Below, one piece after another: positions 45,955 to 52,579 of a stretch of DNA of 52,579 bases (position 1 is the stretch's first letter; the number at the start of each line of letters is the position of its first letter). Where the stretch lies: the NCBI GenBank assembly GCA_902362365.1, contig CABIVQ010000018.1, positions 1 to 52,579 on the forward strand, written 5' to 3'. Made by a program: the position numbers and the translations under genes. Under the pieces are notes generated by a model that saw only the letters and a list, made by a program, of their open reading frames with translations, had not been told where the DNA came from and did no database searches. This stretch comes from Clostridiaceae bacterium (GTDB taxonomy: Bacteria > Bacillota > Clostridia > Peptostreptococcales > Peptostreptococcaceae).

Positions 45955-47262
45955 TTATATTAATCCTAGTAATTTAGGTATTATTAAACTTACATCAGGT
46001 ACAAAAGTTACAAGCATTAATACAACTATAATAGCTATATAGAATGGCATTAAATATTTCATAACCTCTTCTATTCTTGTATTTCCTACCTTACATCCTA
46101 TAAACAATGCACTTCCAACAGGTGGTGTTATATTACCTATTGCAAGGTTTGTTATTAGCATAATTCCAAAATGTATAGGATCCATACCAAAATTCTTTGC
46201 AATTGGTAATAATATCGGTGTAAATATTAATACTGCTGGAGTAAGATCCATAAAGGTACCAACAATTAATAACATTATATTCATTATAAGTAATATTACG
46301 ATTTTACTTGATGATATTCCCAATAATAAATTCGTTATTAGATTTGGTATATTAGTATATGCCATTATCCACGACATAACTGATGAAGCGCCTATCAATA
46401 ACATTATTACCGCTGTCATTTTACCAGACTCTAACAGTATCTGTGGCATATCTTTTAAAGTTATCGATTTATAAAAGAAAAATGATAATATAAAACAATA
46501 TGCAACAGCTATTGCTGCACCTTCTGTAGCTGTGAATATCCCAATAGTTATACCACCTATAACTACTACTATTAACATTAAACTTGGTATTGCTTCTAAA
46601 AATACTTTTACTTTATCACTAAATGAAATCTTTTCTGCAACTGGATAGTTATTTTTCTTTGCTATAAAATATGCAGTAATCATAACTGCTAGTCCCCAAA
46701 GAATTCCCGGTAAATATCCAGCCATAAATAATGCTGATACTGATGTACCTCCACTAACTAAAGCATAAATAATAAGTATTCCACTTGGTGGAATTAATAA
46801 TCCAGTTGGTGCTGATGCTATATTTACTGCAGCTGAGAAGTTATTATCATACCCTTCCTTTTCTTCTAACGGATTTAGTACCCCACCTATAGCTGCAGCG
46901 GCTGCTACTGAAGATCCTGATATTGATCCAAATAGCATATTTCCTAGTACATTTGTTTGTGCTAAAGCCCCTGGTATTCTTCCACTAAATAACTTTGCAA
47001 AATTAACTAATTTTAAAGCTATTCCTCCGTTGTTCATTATAACCCCAGATAAAATGAAAAATGGTACTGCTAATAATGAAAAACTATCCATACCTGTAAA
47101 TATACGCTGCACAGATGTAATTAAAGAACTATCAATTGGTAGCGCTGCAATTACAGCAAATACTGATGCTACCGCTATGCTTATTGCTATAGGAACTCCT
47201 ATTAATAATAATATTGGACATGCTATTAGTAATATAGTACCTGTAATCATTGCAAAATTCAT
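45955..47262 (-). CDS. TRAP transporter large permease (DctM)
   Basis: 435 aa, 12 or so membrane helices. DctM features: SLLAVPFFILSGVIMNNGGIA, GSISGSSVAAAAAIGGVL, PPSGILIIYALVSG, GIFTATEGAAIAVAYCF and NITPPVGSALFIG near the C-terminus. It forms the membrane pump with the small permease encoded upstream (24-base gap), driven by the Na+ gradient. Confidence 0.94.
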   Translation of the reverse strand: MNFAMITGTILLIACPILLLIGVPIAISIAVASVFAVIAALPIDSSLITSVQRIFTGMDSFSLLAVPFFILSGVIMNNGGIALKLVNFAKLFSGRIPGALAQTNVLGNMLFGSISGSSVAAAAAIGGVLNPLEEKEGYDNNFSAAVNIASAPTGLLIPPSGILIIYALVSGGTSVSALFMAGYLPGILWGLAVMITAYFIAKKNNYPVAEKISFSDKVKVFLEAIPSLMLIVVVIGGITIGIFTATEGAAIAVAYCFILSFFFYKSITLKDMPQILLESGKMTAVIMLLIGASSVMSWIMAYTNIPNLITNLLLGISSSKIVILLIMNIMLLIVGTFMDLTPAVLIFTPILLPIAKNFGMDPIHFGIMLITNLAIGNITPPVGSALFIGCKVGNTRIEEVMKYLMPFYIAIIVVLMLVTFVPDVSLIIPKLLGLI

Positions 47263-47286
47263 AATACTCCTCCTATTATGCTATTT

Positions 47287-47775
47287 TTAAGAATTACTTT
47301 TTACTGTATCTTTTTCTTTTATAAGGTTTAATATATTTAAAACCCCATAAAATATCATTAATATTCCAGATAAAGGTAGTACAAGGTATATATATCCCAT
47401 AGATATTCCTAATGCTGCTGATACTTGTTTCATAGTTAATAGAGTTATATTAACTCCCCCATAAACTAGTACAAATAGTGAGAACACTACTATTATGACT
47501 TCTGATAATATACTTAATTTACGAACTACCTCTTCACCGAACTTTTCTACAAAAAATGTTATTGACATATGTTCTCTTAATCCAAACATGTATGCTGATC
47601 CTATCATCGCTAACCATATAAGAGAATATCTCAATAATTCTTCGGATATAGTACTTGGTGAGTTAAATACATACCTAGAAGAAACCTGCCATATTGCAAC
47701 AATAACCATAAATGCTAGCAAAATCATTATAAATACCTCTATAGCTTTATCCAATTTCTTTTTTAAACTTAACAT
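47287..47775 (-). CDS. TRAP transporter small permease (DctQ)
   Basis: 162 aa, four membrane helices. DctQ hallmark VSSRYVFNSPSTISEELLRYSLIWLAMIGSAYMF (core segments SRYVFN and SEELLRYSLIW) and REHMSITFFVEK. Lies 14 bases after dctP and before dctM, the normal TRAP order. Confidence 0.94.
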   Translation of the reverse strand: MLSLKKKLDKAIEVFIMILLAFMVIVAIWQVSSRYVFNSPSTISEELLRYSLIWLAMIGSAYMFGLREHMSITFFVEKFGEEVVRKLSILSEVIIVVFSLFVLVYGGVNITLLTMKQVSAALGISMGYIYLVLPLSGILMIFYGVLNILNLIKEKDTVKSNS

Positions 47776-47789
47776 ATTAACTCCCCTCC

Positions 47790-48788
47790 CTAATTAACTT
47801 TACTTCTTATTTTATCGTACATATTTTTTATATCTGGATCTTTTTTAAACTCTTCATGTAAAGGCATAACAGCTTCTTGGAATGGCTTAGTATCAGGATA
47901 ATAGAAATTTACTCCCATTGCCTTTGCTTCTTCTTTTGCACTTTCTATTGAATCATTCCAAACTTCTTTATGATAAGCTGTAGATTCTATTGCCGACTCT
48001 ATTATTATATTTTGTTGTTCTTCAGTTAATTTGTTATATAATTTACTGTTCATTATTGTTAAATCTGGAACTATCGTATGCTGATTGTACGAGAAGTACT
48101 TAGCTACTTCACCATGCTTATTTGTAGTTAAAGCTGTTTCATTGCTTTCTGCTCCATCAATAACCCCCTGCTGTAATCCTGTATAGACTTCTCCAAATGC
48201 CATAGGAGTAGCTGCTCCCCCCATAAGCTCTATCATTTTTATTGCTGTTGGACTTTGCTGAACTCTTATTTTAAGTCCCTTTAAATCACTTGGCTTCATT
48301 ATCGCCTTTGAAGTTGTGTATAAGCTTCTTACTCCAGAATCATAATAAGTTAGTCCTATAAATCCAGATTCATCTGTTGAATTATATAATTCCTCCATTA
48401 GACTTCTATCATCCATCACAGAATAATAATGTTCTAAATCATCAAATATATATGGTATTCCAAATGTAGTATATTGCTTTTCGAAACTTTCTAAAGCCCC
48501 TGTGCTTACTTTAGCTATATCTATAGCACCAGTTTGAGTAAGTTCTATCATTTCCCTCTCTGACCCTAAAACACCATTTGGATAGATTTCTATATCTATA
48601 CTTCCATTACTCCTTTCTTCAACTAGTCTTTCAAACTCACATAAAGACTTATGTATAGGATGATCCTCTGACATATTATGAGCTAACTTCATATGCACTA
48701 CATTATTATCTCCCCCTATAGATGAACATCCCCCTATCATAAAAGACATGGTTATAGAGAATAATATTCCTAATTTTTTTAATTTCAT
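47790..48788 (-). CDS. TRAP transporter substrate-binding lipoprotein (DctP)
   Basis: 332 aa. Lipobox MIGGCSS at about residues 17-23, so membrane-anchored. DctP family segments: KLAHNMSEDHPIHK, IYPNGVLGSEREMIE, GLKIRVQQSPTAIKMIELMGG (with the carboxylate-binding Arg), FGEVYTGLQQGVIDGAES. The Arg clamp implies an acid ligand such as a sugar acid. SD GGGGAGG is strong; a TATACT -10 lies near 48849-48854. First gene of dctP-dctQ-dctM-GH31. Confidence 0.93.
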   Translation of the reverse strand: MKLKKLGILFSITMSFMIGGCSSIGGDNNVVHMKLAHNMSEDHPIHKSLCEFERLVEERSNGSIDIEIYPNGVLGSEREMIELTQTGAIDIAKVSTGALESFEKQYTTFGIPYIFDDLEHYYSVMDDRSLMEELYNSTDESGFIGLTYYDSGVRSLYTTSKAIMKPSDLKGLKIRVQQSPTAIKMIELMGGAATPMAFGEVYTGLQQGVIDGAESNETALTTNKHGEVAKYFSYNQHTIVPDLTIMNSKLYNKLTEEQQNIIIESAIESTAYHKEVWNDSIESAKEEAKAMGVNFYYPDTKPFQEAVMPLHEEFKKDPDIKNMYDKIRSKVN

Positions 48789-49146
48789 AAAGACCTCCCC
48801 TAAGAGACAATTTTAATTACAAATTTATAAACCTCTAATTAAATACTAGTATACTTTATTTTAAAAATCGTTTTCTCTAGGTTTATTAGCTTATATTATT
48901 TAAATTAAATTCTCTCTTATAACTTTAATGACAAATAAATTTTTATTATTTCTGCTACAAAATAAAACTTGTTTGCTAATCATTTTATTTCTTATGTCCC
49001 TCCTCTGATTAATATAATTTTCATACCTTAAGCAAACAATTTCCCTTTTTCATTTATTAGTATACTTAATATTAATAACAATTAAAATGCATAAAATTGC
49101 CTTAATTATTGTTATTCTTGCTAAGTATATCTAACTAGTCATCCAC
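48789..49146. promoter_or_regulatory. Control region of the TRAP/GH31 operon
   Basis: 358 bases without a gene. It contains a TATACT -10 near 48849, a weak cre-like sequence (GAAAACGATTTTT, minus strand, about 48864-48876), and at 49057-49134 a long imperfect dyad. In the dyad TTAGTATACTTA…AATAACAATTAA is mirrored by TTAATTATTGTTATT…CTAAGTATATCTAA. The dyad could contain AraC half-sites or end the araC transcript. Confidence 0.45.
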
Positions 49147-50022
49147 CTACTCAATATTCATATACTCTCTATGAACCTCTTTTAATTTACTCGGTGAAAA
49201 ACCGTACTCTTTTTTAAAAGCTCTATAAAAACAAGCATAATCACTAAAACCACAGGATTTATGAACCTTACTTACAGGCATTCCTTCAAGTAAATTATAT
49301 TTTCCAATACTTAATCTTTTCTGAATTACATATTGATAATAAGAAATTTTCATAACATCCTTGAATTTATGAGAAATTGTATATTTATTGATAAAAAAAA
49401 CAGATGCAACTTTATCCAATGATAAATCTTCTGTAATATTTGCATTAATATATTTCAATATATTACTTATTAATGTATCCTTAGGTTCTTCTATTATATT
49501 TTTAGAACTATTATATAATTCTCTATTATATAAAATTAAAATTTGAGTTATTATTGAATATCCCTCACTCTTATAACAAATTTGCTTTCCTTCAAAGGAT
49601 TCGAAAAGTGTCCTAAACGAAACTTGTAAAGTCGCACTAATATGGCCTTTACTTCTAAATAAATATGAATTTTCAACTGATTCTTTTGTAAACATAGCTG
49701 CATCTTCGTCTAACTCAAAAATTTTATTTATTGCAAATACAGAAATCCAAAGTACAAATCTTTTATATGGTATATCAAAATTATGTATAATTGGATTATG
49801 AAACACCCCTGGTGGTATAATTAATAAATCGCCTTTTTCTAGATGATAAATATTGTCCCCCACTATATAATCTAAGTTACCATCTACAAAAAATAATAAC
49901 TCATAGAATTCATGATAATGAAATGGTATTTCAGGAAGTACCTTATCCTCATAGTAATAAACTGCATAATCTTTTTCGGGCATATACATATAAGTTTTCT
50001 GCTTAATTATTTTTTTCTCCAT
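49147..50022 (-). CDS. AraC family transcriptional regulator
   Basis: 291 aa. N-terminal cupin (FHYHEFYELLFFVDGNLDYIVGD, then LIIPPGVFHNP), helical linker, C-terminal double HTH (DLSLDKVASVFFINKYTISHKFKDVM and GMPVSKVHKSCGFSDYACFYRAFKKEYGFSPSKLK in short segments). Such cupin-AraC proteins sense sugars. SD GGAGGA before ATG. Upstream and co-directional with the TRAP/GH31 genes, so the likely activator of that operon. Confidence 0.92.
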   Translation of the reverse strand: MEKKIIKQKTYMYMPEKDYAVYYYEDKVLPEIPFHYHEFYELLFFVDGNLDYIVGDNIYHLEKGDLLIIPPGVFHNPIIHNFDIPYKRFVLWISVFAINKIFELDEDAAMFTKESVENSYLFRSKGHISATLQVSFRTLFESFEGKQICYKSEGYSIITQILILYNRELYNSSKNIIEEPKDTLISNILKYINANITEDLSLDKVASVFFINKYTISHKFKDVMKISYYQYVIQKRLSIGKYNLLEGMPVSKVHKSCGFSDYACFYRAFKKEYGFSPSKLKEVHREYMNIE

Positions 50023-50118
50023 ACTCCTCCTAATAAAACCTAAGCTTAAATTTCTATTTTCTTATTATAACATGAAGTAACAAAATCATTATTTTTATTT
50101 TATTAATCGCATAAAAAA

Positions 50119-50146
50119 ACTACCTAAACTTATAAGCTTAAGTAGT
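50119..50146 (-). terminator. Terminator of iscR-iscS-iscU
   Basis: ACTACcTAAaCTTATAAGcTTAaGTAGT hairpin (arms ACTAC/GTAGT with inner CTTATAAG), followed by TTTTTTTATGCG on the minus strand. Confidence 0.8.
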
Positions 50147-50154
50147 TCTTTTTA

Positions 50155-50607
50155 TTATTCTTCATCTTCTTCTATATCGTGGTGATGATCATGATCATCA
50201 TCTATAACTACACCATCTAATTCTGGTATGTGTATATTATTCTTCTTTGCATAATCTATTAACGCTGATTTTATTGCTTGCTCAGCTAATACTGAACAAT
50301 GCATTTTTACTGGTGGTAAACCATCTAAAGCCTCTGCAACAGCTTTGTTAGTTACTTCTAAAGCTTCATGTATACTTTTACCTTTAACCATTTCTGTAGC
50401 CATTGATGAACTTGCTATAGCAGATCCACATCCAAATGTCATGAATTTAACATCTCTTATTATTTGATTTTCATCTATATCAAGATATATTCTCATTATA
50501 TCTCCACATTTAGCGTTTCCAACTTCTCCAACACCACTTGCATCTTCTATTTGACCAACGTTTCTTGGATTCATGAAATGATCCATAACTTTATCACTAT
50601 ATTGCAT
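50155..50607 (-). CDS. iscU: Iron-sulfur cluster scaffold IscU (NifU N-terminal type)
   Basis: 150 aa. The three cluster ligands lie in GNAKCGD, FGCGSAIASSS and KMHCSVLAEQA, the last with the usual preceding His. Receives sulfur from IscS, 30 bases upstream. The C-terminal tail DDDHDHHHDIEEDEE is a His/Asp/Glu-rich extension beyond the normal end and may bind metal. Confidence 0.95.
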   Translation of the reverse strand: MQYSDKVMDHFMNPRNVGQIEDASGVGEVGNAKCGDIMRIYLDIDENQIIRDVKFMTFGCGSAIASSSMATEMVKGKSIHEALEVTNKAVAEALDGLPPVKMHCSVLAEQAIKSALIDYAKKNNIHIPELDGVVIDDDHDHHHDIEEDEE

Positions 50608-50637
50608 AATTGTATCCTCCTAAATCTCCATCAATAA

Positions 50638-51837
50638 TTATTTGTTTAATTGTCCTTGCTCTCTTACAAATGTTTCGTAAAGAGGTGACATACTTCTTAA
50701 TCTCTCTATAACTTTTGGTAAGTTATCTATTATATAATCTATATCTTCTTCTGTTGTAAAATCTCCAATTGAGAGTCTTAATGATCCATGAGCTAGTTCG
50801 TGTGGTAATCCTATTGCCATAAGAACATGAGATGGATCTAATGATCCTGAAGTACAAGCTGAACCACTTGATGCAGCTATTCCTAACATATCTAATAATA
50901 ATAGTATTCCTTCACCTTCTATAAACTCGAATCCAAAGTTTACATTCCCTGGTAATCTATGAGTCAAACTACCATTTACTCTTGTATGTGGTATTCTTTC
51001 TAATATACCATCTATTAGCTTTGTTCTTAGCTTAGTTAAAGTCTCTATATGGTTGTCCATATTTTCTTTTGCCATTTCTGCAGCTTTACCATATCCTACT
51101 ATTGCTGGTATGTTTTCAGTTCCTGCTCTTCTCTTTCTTTCCTGAGCTCCACCATGTACAAATGTATGAAGTTTAGTTCCTCTCTTTATATATAAAGCTC
51201 CTATTCCCTTTGGACCATATATTTTATGAGATGACATACTCATTAGGTCAACACCTAATTCTTTTACATCTATATTTATATTTCCTGCAGCTTGAACAGC
51301 ATCTGTATGGAATATTATTTTATGTTCTTTTGCTATTTCAGCTATTTCTTTTATCGGCTGTATAGTTCCTATTTCATTATTAGCAAACATTATTGTTATT
51401 AATATTGTTGTATCTTTTATTGAATTTTTTAATTGTTCTAAATCTACTCTACCTTCAGAATCAACATCTAAATAAGTAACTTCAAATCCATGATGCTTTT
51501 CTAGATATTCACATGGATGAAGTACTCCATGATGCTCTATTTTTGAAGTTATTATATGATTTCCTTTGTTTCTATGTGCAAATGCAACACCTTCTATTGC
51601 CCAGTTATCACTTTCTGTTCCGCCAGCTGTAAAATATATTTCATTTGGATTTGCATTTATAAGTGAAGCTACTTGACTTCTTGCTTTATCTAAAGCTTCT
51701 TTAGCTTCTCTACCGAATGAGTGAAAGCTTGACGCATTTCCAAAATAATCTGTTAAATAAGGCATCATAGTTTCTACAACTTCTTTTTTTACTGGAGTAG
51801 TTGCAGAATAGTCCATATATATTCTTCTTTTTTCCAT
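50638..51837 (-). CDS. iscS: Cysteine desulfurase IscS
   Basis: 399 aa. MDYSATTPV at the start, EHHGVLHPCEYL with the PLP-stacking His, HTDAVQAAGNI, the Schiff-base Lys in SSHKIYGPKGIG, and the mobile-loop catalytic Cys in SSGSACTSGSLDPSHVL. Supplies persulfide sulfur to IscU and MnmA. Starts 14 bases after iscR in one operon. Confidence 0.97.
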   Translation of the reverse strand: MEKRRIYMDYSATTPVKKEVVETMMPYLTDYFGNASSFHSFGREAKEALDKARSQVASLINANPNEIYFTAGGTESDNWAIEGVAFAHRNKGNHIITSKIEHHGVLHPCEYLEKHHGFEVTYLDVDSEGRVDLEQLKNSIKDTTILITIMFANNEIGTIQPIKEIAEIAKEHKIIFHTDAVQAAGNINIDVKELGVDLMSMSSHKIYGPKGIGALYIKRGTKLHTFVHGGAQERKRRAGTENIPAIVGYGKAAEMAKENMDNHIETLTKLRTKLIDGILERIPHTRVNGSLTHRLPGNVNFGFEFIEGEGILLLLDMLGIAASSGSACTSGSLDPSHVLMAIGLPHELAHGSLRLSIGDFTTEEDIDYIIDNLPKVIERLRSMSPLYETFVREQGQLNK

Positions 51838-51851
51838 CTTTGTTACACTCC

Positions 51852-52307
51852 CTATCTTCTTGATATTAAATTAGTTATATCATGTTCTAATAATCTATTT
51901 TTGTCGTAATCATTTATCATATCTTGTAGGGTAATCGAATTTATAACATCTTCTATACCCTTCTTTAACTTTTCCCAAACTATTTTTGTTACACAAGTTC
52001 CCGAATTTTCACATATATCTTCATCTAATACACATTCAGATAAAGACACAGGACCTTCAAGAACTACAAGGATATCTCCAACACTAATATCTTTAGCATC
52101 CTTACCTAATAGATACCCACCTTGTGCACCTCTTACACTTTTTATTAAACCAGATTTTTTTAATGTAGAAAAAATCTGCTCTAAATATTGGTCTGAAATA
52201 TTTTGTTTTTTAGCTATTACTTTAAGTGGTACTGGTCCTTGGCTCTGATTTATTGATAGTTCAAACATAGCCTTTAGTCCGTATCTACCTTTAGTCGATA
52301 GTTTCAT
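51852..52307 (-). CDS. iscR: Rrf2 family regulator IscR
   Basis: 151 aa. Winged HTH (MKLSTKGRYGLKAMFELS, LKVIAKKQNISDQYLEQIFSTLKKSGLIKSVRGAQGGYLL in short parts: NISDQYLEQIF, RGAQGGY). Three cysteines in a loop (ECVLDEDICENSGTCV, C-x6-C-x5-C) suit a [2Fe-2S] cluster as in IscR; CymR-type members lack them. Expected to sense cluster status and repress its own operon. SD AAGGTGAT before ATG. Confidence 0.92.
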   Translation of the reverse strand: MKLSTKGRYGLKAMFELSINQSQGPVPLKVIAKKQNISDQYLEQIFSTLKKSGLIKSVRGAQGGYLLGKDAKDISVGDILVVLEGPVSLSECVLDEDICENSGTCVTKIVWEKLKKGIEDVINSITLQDMINDYDKNRLLEHDITNLISRR

Positions 52308-52371
52308 ATTTAATCACCTTCTATACTGAAATCTAAATCATACTATTTCAGTAGGAATTATCTTCAAACTT

Positions 52372-52425
52372 ATTGTAGTATAACCTAGTATTTTTGTCAA
52401 GATTAAATTCCTAGTATTTTTGTCA
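52372..52425 (-). promoter_or_regulatory. isc promoter with tandem operator-like repeats
   Basis: Minus strand TTGACA (52400-52395), exactly 17 bases, TACAAT (52377-52372): a strong sigma-A promoter. A 16-base unit CCTAGTATTTTTGTCA occurs at 52384-52399 and again at 52410-52425, a 26-bp period, one copy covering the -35. Downstream, TACTatttcAGTA (52341-52353) is a small dyad. These are good candidates for IscR sites. Confidence 0.75.
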
Positions 52426-52579
52426 GATTTAAAATAAATTTAATCACCATTAAAAAAGTTAGTAAATAACCTTCTAGTGTTGCATCTAGTTAATATTTGC
52501 AACTTGATTTTTACAAAATTTATATAATGAAAAAAATAACCTTCTTTGGTTAAATGGAAGTAACGACAAATCCATCCAA
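52426..52579. other. Upstream edge of the window, no gene seen
   Basis: AT-rich. GTTGCA…TGCAAC (52479-52502) and AACC…GGTT pairings suggest small hairpins, and TTGG…CCAA flank the last 34 bases. No coding frame is supported. It may be the end of a transcript from beyond the window. Confidence 0.3.

Noticed and set aside
1..52579. CRISPR arrays, tRNA or rRNA genes, prophage genes
   Set aside because: I saw no regularly spaced repeat series, no cloverleaf or rRNA signatures and no phage structural or integrase genes; short RNAs could still be missed by eye.

Overview
The window is low-GC, Gram-positive, spore-former DNA. The gene order iscR-iscS-iscU-mnmA-(T-box)alaS-ireB-ruvX-DUF1292-fur, the scpAB/gerW cluster, an RNase J gene and strong SD sequences throughout point to the Peptostreptococcaceae, near Clostridioides, Paraclostridium or Paeniclostridium. 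This placement is an inference from gene content and order, not a database result. A tandem pair of bile salt hydrolase genes suggests an intestinal lifestyle.

Layout. 1-175: the end of an IS30-type transposase abutting a gene stump. 291-3764: a 45-aa protein, a class V aminotransferase and a membrane protein split by a -1 frame change at an A AAA AAC heptamer. 4200-8710: a phosphate/surface module. It has a Pho-box-like promoter, a secreted purple-acid-phosphatase-like protein whose cohesin-like/dockerin-like tail is decayed, a YibE/F membrane protein and a membrane-anchored cohesin-like protein. 8933-10216: a small membrane protein and a gene-poor stretch. 10217-13334: a two-gene flavin/iron-sulfur oxidoreductase and a YwaF-type membrane protein. 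13429-18451: the Leloir operon galK-galE-galT-galM with a cre-like site in its promoter. 18716-20926: two bile salt hydrolases. 20958-22656: a decayed sulfite-reduction/hydrosulfide locus (FNT channel pseudogene, asrC 3' half, truncated lipase) that carries a deletion scar. 22688-24509: LacI and MarR regulators.

24675-35989 is conserved core: gerW, DUF2953, scpB, scpA, an M50 protease, a DAACS symporter, a D,D-carboxypeptidase, a SASP-like protein, DUF503, YlbF, RNase J, a YdjM-like protein, Fur, DUF1292 and RuvX. 36198-42835 holds a 721-aa alkaline-phosphatase-like polytopic protein, ireB, alaS with an alanine T-box, and mnmA. 43019-50022 is a carbohydrate/acid island: GntR pseudogene, GH31 glycosidase, complete TRAP transporter and AraC regulator. 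50155-52579 holds iscU, iscS and iscR with a clear promoter and tandem operator-like repeats.

The best candidates for new biology are (i) the Pho-controlled phosphatase with a dockerin-like tail encoded beside a membrane-anchored cohesin-like protein, (ii) the TRAP transporter coupled to an intracellular GH31 enzyme, (iii) the cysteine-rich PyrK-like/FAD oxidoreductase pair, and (iv) the 721-aa protein in the alaS-ireB operon. I saw no rRNA, tRNA, CRISPR array or prophage.
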